Shown here: positions 33,380 through 44,190 of the stretch, piece after piece
Layout: the number at the start of each line of letters is the position of its first letter
Numbering within the stretch: the stretch's first letter is position 1
Assembly: GCA_021234155.1 (NCBI GenBank)
Contig: JAJEKV010000020.1
Location: forward strand, 19,955,018 to 20,019,017
Source of the DNA: Isoetes taiwanensis
Lineage: Eukaryota > Streptophyta > Lycopodiopsida > Isoetales > Isoetaceae
Direction: 5' to 3'
Length of the DNA: 64,000 bases
Position numbers and translations under genes: made by a program
Notes under the pieces: model-generated
Told to the model about the DNA's origin: nothing
What the model saw: the letters and a program-made list of their open reading frames with translations, nothing else
The model's database searches: none

Positions 33380-34910
33380 GACACATTATGTGGGTTTCAT
33401 GAGGATGTTTGAAACAAGAACACTTTACATGCTGTGATTGTTTACATTATTAGGGAACCTCAAAGGTGCGCACAAGGTAATTTATTGTTTGTTTATTTCA
33501 TTCGGGACACGGATTTTTTAGCTCCCTTTTGCTATAGGAATGCTTAGCCGTCAAGTTATTTATGATGCATTTGGTAGAAGTTACAATATGTTGTGAGTTC
33601 ATTATGTCATTCGGGTGATTCATCCTTAATGTTCTTTCGTAGTTACAGATTTTCGCGCTATTGACATAGGTTGTAAATTGCAACTTTGAGCTATTGTTTT
33701 TTGTTGGAACATGAACTTGATCAAAGTTTATTTAATTCATGGTTATCACCCTGTATGAAGTTGATCTTGACCTTGATCAACCTTTGTCCTTCACCTTACC
33801 TTGGCTTATACACGTGTAGCATAATTATGTGTAATTCTTTTCTTGTCTTACGTTGATTTTTTCTGAGAGTGATTTTTATGAAGCTATATCTATTTAATAT
33901 GTATATGGCCAAATATGGATTGATTGTCTTCATTTTTTATCTTTGTAGACATATACGGTATCGTCTATCCACACCGCAACATCGCCCATCACGCTATGCA
34001 TCCAAGGATGCGCGTGCCAGGCATTAGGGACCGCCCACTGCTACTAGACTGTTGGCAAGTACGCGGCAATGTCCCATACCATTGCCCCATACCGCCTCAC
34101 TAATACAATGGTATTCCCATAATGTTCTAAGCATTAATCGGGTCACAGCAGCACACATAGTCTGAGTATAAGGTAATTCTAGAATTACCATTGCTGGAAC
34201 TAATACACTAACTCATCATCCTTGAGTTAAGAGTATAATTTCCTGTAACACTCTGGCTTAGCATCTAAGGAGCAAGCATAAGGGCAGAACTGGAATTTAA
34301 TCATGCAAGACTGAGTTATGCAAGCCTGCCACCTTCTCCAGAAGGATCATTTACCCATTTACCATTATATAATACAAGGGAGTTTTATGCAGGGCATGAT
34401 ATTAGATGAGCGTGGCTCGTCTAAAGAAGAACGAGAGGTACTTGTGAGGTAAAGCTTGTCGCTGGTATGGGACAGTGGCATGCGGAACCAACAGTCGAGT
34501 AGCCTGCGTCCTTACAATGCCTGCAGTTTCTCCCTTACATTGGATCCACCAGCGCGGGGGTTCTAGACGACGTACTGTCTAGATATGGTGGGGTGTGTCT
34601 GCTTGGCAGATGCTATGGTGCGTGTGGTGGATTCCATATGTGTGTTCTTGTAGTCATCAGTCGTTGTTTCATGTTGACACCATTGGATAACTCTTATGCA
34701 TGTTACTAACACGTGGAAGCTTGTGCAGGCTGTTTGATAGCTGGCGGAGCGTACGTGTGCATTTAGTTATCTTGTGTTATCGTCTTGTTATCTGTATACG
34801 TGGCTTTCATGTATATAGCCTCGTGGGAGGCAGTACTTGTTCTGTGTACTCTGATGGTTTGATGTGAATACAAATCGAAATTTTTGGGTATTAAAATTTT
34901 GGTTCGTAAC
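33380..34910. other. Region without a gene; possibly part of an LTR
   Basis: About 1.5 kb with no open frame of interest. CAATGTCCCATACCATTGCC near 34070 and GGTATGGGACAGTGGCATGC near 34460 form a weak inverted pair. The sequence TGTATATAGCCTC near 34810 and the terminal AATTTTTGGGTATTAAAATT with TTCGTAACA near 34880-34910 resemble LTR promoter and 3' ends, but I could not find a partner LTR. Confidence 0.35.
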
Positions 34911-34914
34911 AGTG

Positions 34915-35385
34915 AATACGTTTATGTTTTTAATAATAACTATTGAATAGTTTATTTTTGATGAAATAAAACATATTTAAAATTAATCGATAATAAACGG
35001 AACCTAAACTTTCTTTAATGTAAAAGTTTGTAAATTATGAAAATTCTCATAATAGTTTTAAGTTAATCGCTCATCACACCATCAAATTTTGTTTAAAAAT
35101 TATCATTGCCAAATTTTAAATTTGTTAAATCATAGAAAATTGAAATTTTATATGCTTGAAATGTCTAATTCTAAATAAATTCAAGTAAAAATTAGTTTGG
35201 AAAGCAATTTTATTCCTTGATAACCATTATACTTTTAATTTAAAGATGACCTTATATAATTAAAATTAATAAATATTATAACAATCAAGAAGAATCAAAC
35301 AATATATATATTCTAATAATGGCATTCTTGTGTAATTTATCAAATCTGAATAAGTCTAAGTTTTGTTGAATATGTCATGTCTTGC
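34915..35385 (+). repeat. AT-rich repeat arm A
   Basis: A diverged AT-rich repeat. It matches 36350-36755 in the same orientation (shared GAAATTTTATATGCTTGAAA, TTGATAACCATTA, ACAATCAAGAAGAAT words) and 35940-36335 in inverted orientation (shared TTTATTTCATCAAAAATAAA-type and AAAAGTATAATGGTTA words). It looks like one arm of a large foldback or a nested LTR structure. Confidence 0.6.
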
Positions 35386-35389
35386 TGGT

Positions 35390-35975
35390 ATAGAACATGG
35401 TCATTGGGTAGTCCGCTCCTGTGCATGTGCAAAATAGGCTGATAAGTCTTGGGACTTGACCGTAGCCTGCCGGGTGCATAGCCAAAGGGGCTACTCCTTG
35501 GTTGCATCTCCCTAGTCTGAATGAGGCATGAGAAGGTCACTCCTGGAAGCACGCATGCCCATTACAGGCGGCTAGAGAGCCACTGCTCGTCTACGACTTA
35601 AACCCCATCGAAGGTGACGCATCACCCAAGAGGTGTTGAGCCCATGCCTTGCCCACATCCAGTGGCAAACCATCAGGCCTAGCCCGCTAAGATCCCCGGT
35701 AGGCTTTACACACCAGAGGGATCAATCTGTAATGGGACATGTCCTTATATGCCGGTCTAGCCCCACCAACCCACAGCCAGGCAGGCTCTTACGCACAGGC
35801 CGCATTAATTGGGAATTAATGAGGCTATCTAGGTACATCATCTACTAAGGCTTTTAAAGTCTCTAACCCCCCTTCCCAATACATAGGAGTGGGCATAGAA
35901 ATAGAGCACCATTATCCATAGATCTGAAATATAGAATAACATCTAATATAATATATGACATATTTAATAAAATTT
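35390..35975 (-). mobile_element. LTR fragment, inverted relative to 51868-52455
   Basis: A GC-richer island inside AT-rich DNA. Read on the minus strand it matches 51868-52455 throughout: GATGTTATTCTA, TGTATTGGGAAGGGGG, CCTCATTAATTCCCAATTAA, GATTGATCCCTCTGGTGTGT, GGCAAGGCATGGGCTC, CCGGCAGGCTACGGTC. The second copy continues to a primer-binding site, so both are LTR pieces of one family. It lies between the inverted AT-rich arms. Confidence 0.75.
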
Positions 35976-36349
35976 GGACTTATTCAAATCTAATTGCTAT
36001 GGTAAGATGTATTTTTAACTCTTATTGATTATAATAATTTGTTCAATTCACCATTAGATCAAAAGTATGATGGTTACTAAAGTATAAAATTCCATTCTAA
36101 TTTAAATCTTCACTTTAATCATTTAGAACTAAATCTTCATCTAGGATAAACTCTTTATGATTAAAATATTATTACTTTTTAAATATTTTAAGAAGAAAAT
36201 TTTAAATTGAAATTAATTAAATGATTATGTTTGTGTTTTAACTAAAAACAATAGTTTATTATAGATTAATTTCAATATATTTTATTTCATCAATAATAAA
36301 TTGTTCAATAGTTTTTATTAAAATATTAACTTTATCATTTAATTCAATT

Positions 36350-36755
36350 CCACCTAAATCTTTTCTTAAAATATTTTACAAACTGTAAAAATTTATAATT
36401 TGTGAAATTCTTCATAATAGTTTTTAAGTCAATCACTTATCAACCCATCAGATTTCATTTAGAAATATCATGATTGCCAAATTTTAAATGTGATGAAATC
36501 AATGAAAGTTGAAATTTTATATTCTTGAAATGCTTAATTCTAAATAGCTTCAAGTGAAAATTAGTTCGAAAAGCAATTTTATTTTTTGATAACCATTACA
36601 GTTTTAATTTAAAGATAACTTACGTTAATTAAAACTTATAAAAATGTTAACAATCAAGAAGAATTAAACAATACATATATTTTAATAATGGCGTCCTTGA
36701 AGTGTTATCTATTAAATCTGGATAAGTCCAAGTTTCATTGAATATGTCATTTGGC
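36350..36755 (+). repeat. AT-rich repeat arm B (direct copy of arm A)
   Basis: Direct, diverged copy of about 34995-35385, about 1.38 kb downstream. Its right end (AATATGTCAT) adjoins the first WD40 repeat unit exactly, suggesting a recombination boundary. Confidence 0.6.
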
Positions 36756-38078
36756 CTTATTTTATGCTTTCATTAACAATATAGACATTACATCTGATAG
36801 TCAAATAATGTAATCCATCTATATGCATTTTTTTCTCCTTGCATGGTGGTTGTGTCATCCAGAAAAATAGAGGCGTCACATCCCTGCACATAGAATAACA
36901 ATAGATTATTATATTTCAATCTGATTATAATTTACCCAATGCCAATGACTGCTCCAAACTTGCTATAGGGTGTAAACTGGGGGTCGTGGCTGTTCTTAGG
37001 CATCCATTTCGAAACCAGCTAACCGGATTAACTGTTACGCGTCCTTTACAACGGCAATGGGTTGAGGACATAAACGTGAAGCAACCAATGCAAAGAAGGC
37101 CCTGATTTCCTGGTCTCTATTCTTTGCTCTTTTTAGATAAGATGTAGCTTCGCAAATCGTCATTACTTAAAAAACTTAACAATGGAGTCCTCGAGCTACA
37201 ATGCATCTCTGTACAACAAATTATTGCATTGATGTTTTGAGTCTTGGTTTGAATAATCTAAGAAAAGTGGCTGGAAAGTTGCTAAGGTTCTAGCTAAATG
37301 TATGCTTTATTTTTGTAGGTTGGAGGCCGAATCATTCAAGCATTCAATAGCTAGGTATTGCCCTCTTCTTCCTGCTCCACGATCAACCATTGCAGCTGCT
37401 TTCAGCCCAGATGGAAAAACATTAGCATCAACACAGTAAGAAACCTTATTCCTAATTTATCATTATCTAATACCGTCATTTAATCTAACATAAGTATTTT
37501 ATCAGTGGTGACCATACTGTGAAGATTATTTGTTGTCAAACAGGCGTTTGCTTGAAAGTGCTTAGTGGACATAGCAGAACTCCTTGGGTGGTGGGTGCCA
37601 AAACCTTGTCATAGACTTTAGTTATTTACACAGAGAAAATAGCCACTTTTGAGACATCTTTAATAACATTCATTAGAATTTTTGCCCTTATTTATTCAGT
37701 AAATCTGTATTATCTTTTTGTGGTATTTTAGATGTTTTAACCAACAAATTTTTGTTTTTTGCAACTATGGTGTCTTTATTTAACATGGAGCGTTTTCACA
37801 GGTAAGCTTTCATGCAAGCAGACCAGAAGTGCTTGGAAGTGGCAGACTTGAGTATGTACGACTTTGGGATGCAAATACTGCTGAGTGAATTGGATCTTGT
37901 GACTTTTGTAGGTCATTCTGTCTATTATTATATATGTTTGTCGCGTCGTTATAGATCCAAGAATTAATGGTGCTGACTTCTATAGAGATGTTGTTGACAG
38001 GTCGTCCAATAGCCTCTCTTGCTTTTCATGCTCAAGGGGATGTTCTTGCAGTTGCATCTGGCCACAAGGTATTTTGTT
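36754..38078 (+). pseudogene. AMBRA1-like WD40 gene, tandem unit 1 (exons 1-5, exon 1 truncated)
   Basis: Plus-strand exons: a shortened exon 1 near 37035-37120 (REATNAKKALISW-type end is recognisable from the spelling), exon 2 37319-37435 (HSIARYCPLLPAPRSTIAAA then FSPDGKTLASTH), exon 3 37506-37590 (GDHTVKII and GVCLKVLSGHSRTPWV), exon 4 about 37802-37910 (FHASRPEVL then VRLWDANTAE), exon 5 38001-38069 (RPIASLAFHAQGDVLAVASG). This is the WD40 N-terminal part of the plant homologue of AMBRA1, a substrate receptor and autophagy regulator. Exon 4 has TGA in place of the Cys codon after NTAE, and one codon of the neighbouring D-Y-E-V is missing. Later exons of a full-length gene are not present. 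Non-functional as it stands. Confidence 0.8.
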
Positions 38079-39493
38079 TGGCCTTATTTTATGCTTTCGT
38101 TTTGAAAGAGATGGGGAGGGAAGGAAGGCGAGACCATAAGGTTCAATATAGATATTACATCTGAATGAGCATGGCCCCCATAGTCAAATGATGTAATCCA
38201 TCTGTATGCATTTTTTTCTCTTTGCATGGTGGCTATATCATCCAGATGAATAGAGGCATCACATCCCTGCACATAGAACCCAAATGAAAAGAATTAATAG
38301 TTGATGTTTGTTGTTTGTTTCACTCATTCTGTTCTGAGGCTGAAGGACGTGATTTTCTTTTTGATGCAGTGGGGAGAATGTAGCTCGATTGTTGGCATGG
38401 AGGAAAATATTATCACCTACTGTTAAGCATCCTTTACAGCGTCAATGGGGTGAGGATGCTGCCTCAAGCATCAGCTGTTTAGGACATAACCGTGAAGCCA
38501 CCAATGCAAAGAAGGCCCTGATTTCCTGGTCTCTATTCTTTGCTCTTTTTAGATAAGATGTAGCTTCGCAAATCATCATTACTTAAAAACTTAACAATGG
38601 AGTCCTCGAGTTACAATGCATCTCTGTACAACAAACTATTGCATTGATGTTTTGAGTCTTGGTTTCAATAATCTAAGAAAAGTGGCTGGAAAGTTGCTAA
38701 GGTTCTAGCTAAATGTATGCTTTATTTTTGTAGGTTAGAGGTCGAATCGTTCAAGCATTCAATAGCTAGGTATTGCCCTCTTCTTCCTGCACGATCAAGC
38801 ATTGTAGCTGCTTTCAGCCCACATGGAAAAACATTCGCATCAACACAATAAGAAACCTTATTCCTAATTTAGCATTATTTAATACGTCATTTAATCTAAC
38901 ATAAGTATTTTATCAGTGGTGACCATACTGTGAAGATTATTTGTTGTCAAACAGGCGTTTGCTTGAAAATGCTTAGTGGACATCGCAAAACTCCTTGGGT
39001 GGTGGGTGCCAAAACCTTGTCATAGACTTTAGTTATTTACACTGAGAAAATAGCCACTTTTGTGACATCTCTAATAACATTCATTAGAATTTTTGCCCTT
39101 ATTTATTCAGTAAATCTGTATTATCTTTCTGTGGTATTTTAGAATGTTTTAACCAACAAATTTTTGCTTTTTGCAACTGTGGTGTCTTTATTTAACATGG
39201 AGCGTTTTCACATGTAAGCTTTCATGCAAGCAGACTAGAAGTGCTTGCAAGTGGCAGCCTTGACTATGAAGTACGACTTTGGGATGCAAATACTGCTGAG
39301 TGAATTGGATCTTGTGACTTTTGTAGGTCATTCTGTCTATTATTATATATGTTTGCCGCTTCGTTATACATCCAAGAATTAATGGTGCTGACTTCTATGG
39401 AGATGTTGTTGATAGATCGTCCAATGGCCTCTCTTGCTTTTCATGCTCAAGGGGATGTTCTTGCAGTTGCATCTGGCCACAAGGTATTTTGTT
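38079..39493 (+). pseudogene. AMBRA1-like WD40 gene, tandem unit 2 (exons 1-5)
   Basis: Second unit, about 1,415 bp, highly similar to units 1 and 3 in exons and introns. Exon 1 (38371 to about 38530) reads NVARLLAWRKI then KHPLQRQWGEDAAS and REATNAKKALISW; splicing at TCCTG/GTCTCT gives W then LE/VE-type residues of exon 2 (from 38734). Exon 2 spells HSIARYCPLLP but has changes such as FSPHGKTFAS; exon 3 and 4 follow, and exon 4 again carries TGA after NTAE. Exon 5 ends GHK/GTATTTTG near 39483. The next exon in phase would be exon 1 of unit 3, which would hit a stop, so the units cannot be joined into one long protein. Confidence 0.8.
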
Positions 39494-41095
39494 TAGCCTT
39501 ATTTTATGCTTTCGTTTTGAAAGAGATGGGGAGGGAAGGAAGGCAGGACCATAAGGTTCAATATAGATATTACATCTGAATGAGCATGGCCCCCATAGTC
39601 AAATGATGTAATCCATCTGTATGCATTTTTTTCTCTTTGCATGGTGGCTACGCCATCCAGAAGAATAGAGGCATCACATCCCTGCACATAGAATAACAAC
39701 AGATTGTTATATTTCAATATGATTATAATTTACCCAAATGAAAAGAATTAATGGTTGATGTTTGTTGTTTGTTTCGCTCATTTTGTTCTGAGGCTGAAGA
39801 ACGTAATTTTCTTTCTGATGCAGTGGGGAGAATGTAGCTCGATTGTTGGCGTGGAGGGAAATATCACCTACTGTTAAGCATCCTTTACAACGTCAATGGG
39901 GTGAGGATGATGCCTCAAGCATCAGCTGTTTAGGACATAAGCGTGAAGCCACCAATGCAAAGAAGGCCCTGATTTCCTGGTCTCTATTCTTTGCTCTTTT
40001 TAGATAAGATGTAGCTTCGCAAATCGTCATTACTTAAAAACTTAACAATGGAGTCCTCGAGTTACAATGCATCTCTGTACAACAAACTATTGCATTGATG
40101 TTTTGAGTCTTGGTTTGAATAATCTAAGAAAAGTGGCTGGAAAGTTGCTAAGGTTCTAGCTAAATGTATGCTTTATTTTTGTAGGTTAGAGGCCGAATCG
40201 TTCAAGCATTCAATAGCTAGGTATTGCCCTCTTCTTCCTGCTCCACGATCAACCATTGCAGCTGCTTTCAGCCCAGATGGGATTAGCATCAACACAGCAA
40301 GAAACCTTATTCCTAATTTATCATTATTCAATACCGTCATTTAATCTAACATAAGTATTTTATCAGTGGTGACCATACTGTGAAGATTTGTTGTCAAACA
40401 GGCATTTGCATGAAAGTGCTTAGTGGACATCGTAGAACTCCTTGGGTGGTGGGTGCCAAAACCTTGTCATAGACTTTAGTTATTTACATAGAGAAAATAT
40501 GCATTTCTACTTTTGAGACATCTCTAATAACATTAATTAAAATTTTTGCCCTTATTTATTCAGTAAATCTGTATTATCTTTCTGCGGTATTTTAGAATGT
40601 TTTAACCAACAAATTTTGCTTTTTGCAACTGTGGTGTCTTTATTTAACATGGGAAATATGCAGTGAGATAGTTTATCTGCATTTCACTGGTAAGCTTTCA
40701 TCCAAACAGACCAGAAGTGCTTGCAAGTGGCAGCCTTGACTATGAAGTACGACTTTGGGATGCAAATACTGCTGAGTGCATTGGATCTCGTGACTTTTGT
40801 AGGTCATTCTATCTATTATTGTCTATGTTTGCCGCTTCGTTATAGATCCAAGAATTAATGGTGCTGACTTCTATGGAGATGCTGCTGACGCGCCTCTCTT
40901 GCTTTTCATGCTCAAGGGGATGTTCTTGCAGTTGCATCTGGCTACAAGGTATTTTGTTTGGCCTTATTTTATGCTTTCATTTTGAAAGAGACGAGGAGGG
41001 AAGGAAGGCGAGACCATAAGGTTCAATATAGATATTACATCTGAACGAGCATGGCCCCCATAGTCAAATGATGTGATCCATCTGTATGCAGGTTG
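39494..41095 (+). pseudogene. AMBRA1-like WD40 gene, tandem unit 3 (exons 1-5) and partial fourth
   Basis: Third unit, about 1,460 bp, plus the start of a fourth from about 40958. Exon 1 at 39824 to about 39982, exon 2 from 40185, exon 3 near 40370-40448, exon 4 near 40690-40800, exon 5 near 40895-40949. It alone keeps the Cys codon in exon 4 (NTAECIGSRDF), so it is probably the closest to the parent. However, exon 2 has lost KTL (FSPDG then ISINTA) and exon 5 has lost the RPIAS codons at its acceptor. No downstream WD40-gene exons follow. Confidence 0.8.
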
Positions 41096-41452
41096 AAATA
41101 GTTTCTGTATGCTTGCGATTATTTATTTTGTGGCTTCATTGTTTAGAAATAACAGGAAAACCAGAAAAATGCTCCAGCCAAAATAGTTCTTGGACTCCAT
41201 TGATCCACTGATTGTGTGATAAGCATGCAAGAACCCAAGTGGCTCAAGATTGAACAGACAGTTGTAATGGAAACATTTTGCAGGTTGATATAGAAGATGA
41301 TCACTAATAAATAAATGAGAAGTTAGTTTTGGTTATCTGAGGTGCATAGTTTGCTAGCAGAAGTATCAGGTATGGGCTGTTCTTAATTAGTATTTGCTTT
41401 TCATTGCTGCTCTCTGTAATAAAAATGACTCTCCATATAATATTCTTTACAG

Positions 41453-41835
41453 GTTCGTCTATACATGACCGAATCTCTCAATCAAATTTTCTAGAAGCTC
41501 TTTGCATAAACTTTTGGCTTGAGGAAGCCCAGGTTAGTGTGATCATTCTGGTATTTTACAGTGTCATTTCTTATTATAGTTTTCTGAGACATAAATGCTT
41601 GTCCAGAAATTGAAAGAAACATCTGATGTTCTATCGAGAGACATAAAAGAATGGATATATTCCTTTCCAGATTCCACATGCATGATGCAGTTACGCAGGC
41701 TCCAGGTAAGTTCTGTATTTAGGGCTAAATCATTGCTTCTCTATTCTTACGACAAATGTTGTAGAACAACTGATGCAGCTTAGAGACCTTAGAGATAAAG
41801 AAGATGCTAAACGACAAGATGAACTGACACCATAG
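41453..41835 (+). CDS. Three phase-compatible 3' exons of an unidentified gene
   Basis: Exons 41453-41532, 41607-41705 and 41779-41835 (stop TAG) have standard GT-AG borders and matching phases, and read SQSNFLEALCINFWLEEAQ, KLKETSDVLSRDIKEWIYSF then MMQLRRLQ, LRDLRDKEDAKRQDELTP. The highly charged, helical end suggests a coiled coil. I do not recognise the family. It follows the AMBRA1-like tandem units by about 360 bp on the same strand, but I know of no such ending in AMBRA1 homologues. Earlier exons are not identified, so the gene may be a fragment. Coding status is inferred only from splice sites and open phase. Confidence 0.4.
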
Positions 41836-42244
41836 ATTTCCCTAGGAACCTACACAATATTGCAAGCGTCTCATAACACTTTTAAAATCTTTGACAAATA
41901 ACCCGGTTTGTTCTAAATGTTAAACTAGAGCTACCTTAAACAAAGAGTAAGCAACAAAACAACACCAATAAAAAAGATTCAAATGTAGCACTAAGAAACC
42001 ACTAACAAGCAATAGAATTTCAACTCTTAAAACATGCTCAAAACGTGCCAAAAGAACTACACCAATTGAAACCAAATCTCCCTTGTGACCAAACTTCCCC
42101 AATGTTGTACGGCAACCAAACCATTGCATGACTATGTCACGAAATACCTAACATTCAAATGCACGAGCACATGCAACTCTAGCAAGCAAAACCCAAGACC
42201 AAATTAGAGAAGAAACCTTCGAAATCTCACGCTCCAACTCTTAG

Positions 42245-43078
42245 TTAGGTTATAACATTATCCCACTTCCAAGAAATGTTGGTTGCTTGGTTGGTTGATT
42301 GCATCTTTACACTGTCTGCTTCATCATCTCGTTCATCATTTTCATTTTCGTCATCTCCTGACATACTTGCTAGACCATTCTCTTCGTCGCTTTTAGTGGT
42401 TCCATCTACGAGGTACACTGTCCTCAATCTGCTGTACATTGCTATCTTGCTGCTCTAAAGCTTGCCTCATATCGAGTATGCTATTCACTCTCTTGCGTAC
42501 GTTTGAATAGGACATATCGATGTTCGCATTCTCATTCATGAATAGACGGGCGCATTTTGCAGTGGGCTGAACATCAGTGCCCTGACATTCCATAAACATT
42601 GTCAGCAACATATCCTGCTCATTTGTCCAGTGATGCTTTCGTGGTGGCGGCTGCAGCCCGGCCTGCTCGTCACTTGTGCATTGTGCCAATGGCTGCAGTT
42701 GCAGGAGTTGTATTAGCGTACATGCCTGATATTGCATGCCAGTTGCATATGGGTGCATGCTACTATCTATCATGTGTGGTGTGGTTGGATTGTGATTTGT
42801 GGGACTGCTACTATGTCATCCGCACCAGATGAAGTGGCTGCATCTACCCTTATATGCTGCTCTGTTTCTGCCTGCTCCCGTATGGTAGACAACATGCTAG
42901 TCGCTAGTATCGATGGGTTGGTGTGCATGTCTAGCCCAAGGGCCAGCTGGCTTTGTTTTGCACTCATCAATCTCTTCGCATGCTTCATTACTGTGTGCGG
43001 GCAGACTTGATCATGCCTATGTTCTTGCAAGAATGCAACTGCTTTTCTTTGCGCTAATCTCATCTTGTTTTCCTCCAT
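42245..43078 (-). pseudogene. SANT/Myb-like DNA-binding protein, frame-broken
   Basis: Minus strand, from ATG at 43078 (context GGGACATGGAGG). First frame 43078-42770 encodes a helical, His/Gln-rich part (MEENKMRLAQRKAVAFLQEH, VCPHTVMKHAKRLM). A second frame, 42773-42393, contains PPPRKHHWTNEQDMLLTMF, KCARLFMNENANIDMSYSNV then RKRVNSIL, which fits the trihelix/SANT-like fold found in transcription factors and in Harbinger-type accessory proteins. A third frame, 42439-42245, is acidic (EENGLASMSGDDENENDERD). The three frames are adjacent and complementary in content, so this is one gene with two frameshifts or small unrecognised introns. It lies divergent to the RPA-like gene, 1.1 kb apart. 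Confidence 0.5.
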
Positions 43079-44190
43079 GTCCCAAAATTGCAGCAGTATC
43101 AGATCATCCTCCTTTTGTCAGCACTCATACACCATTGTGGACAGTCCCTATAAAACCACAATATTAGATCAAGGTAGAAATTGATAGATGCAGTACTAAA
43201 TTTAATTATAAACAAATATTCCAGGATTTGATTAGATGCTAAGATCTATTTAGAATGCACAAAAAAATTGCAGACTGCCTTTATTCACAGGACAAAAAAG
43301 AAAAAGGTAAAAAGTAACAGTACAACTAAGTACACTACAATCCTATACTGCAATAGAATGACCCATCTGCCATACCAGCTGCAAAAGTCCAACATATACG
43401 AAGGACTTGATACATACACAATTTAGAATTAAAAAAAAAGACAATTGGCACCATGTTTTGCAAGTCTCTCATCCAATATCTAGCTGGATAAAAGCTTAGG
43501 GACCAGCTTATGGATATGGAACATGAATTATACAAAATCAAGAAATTTCTTAAAGCTTCTCAGTTTTTTGTTTCTAGACAAAATCAGGTTGAAGGTATCA
43601 AAAGTAAAAGATCTTCTAGCCTATCAGTTTTCATTTTGTGCATGAGGATTTTCGCCACTTATTATGAACCTTAGGTTAGCCAACCCTCAATATGATACAC
43701 CAAAAACTAGGTCCTAGGATACTAATAGGATATTAAATAACAACAGAAGAAGCTCTAGAAAAAAGTAATGGCTTTCTAGGAATCAGATTGAAGACGGAAT
43801 GAGAAGAGCAGTCTTTCTTGACCCCATGTCACTCTTCCATCCATAACTCTCTTATTCGGAAATGTTATGGGAAGTGCAGCCCCAATTCGGAAACTAGACT
43901 CCTACATAATTCTAATGAAATAAATTTCACCTCAATCGGAGCTGTAGTTGCGGACCTATTAAATTTCAGGTTCTATTTATAGAACTCTCTGCGACTTCAA
44001 CCTTCTTTGACCTACCTTTGCCTTTGCCTTTGCCTTTTGTTCCCAATCATGACATATAATAACTCTATAAAAATGGTGGAGGAACAAGCCTTCCAACCAT
44101 CAACAACTAAAACCCCATTGTTTGTTGTCATTAACCTGCATTGCTTGTCCTCATTCCTTTCGCATCCCACTAACCAGCCTCACACTACAG
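43079..44190. other. Divergent intergenic region between SANT-like and RPA-like genes
   Basis: AT-rich, without a convincing frame. CTTTGCCTTTGCCTTTGCCT near 44015-44035 is a short hexamer repeat (CCTTTG). TTATAGAACTCTCTGCGAC near 43977 could serve as a plus-strand core promoter, an inference only. Confidence 0.4.

Noticed and set aside
33980..34910. Solo LTR
   Set aside because: LTR-like ends and a TATA-like word are suggestive, but neither a target-site duplication nor a second copy could be shown.
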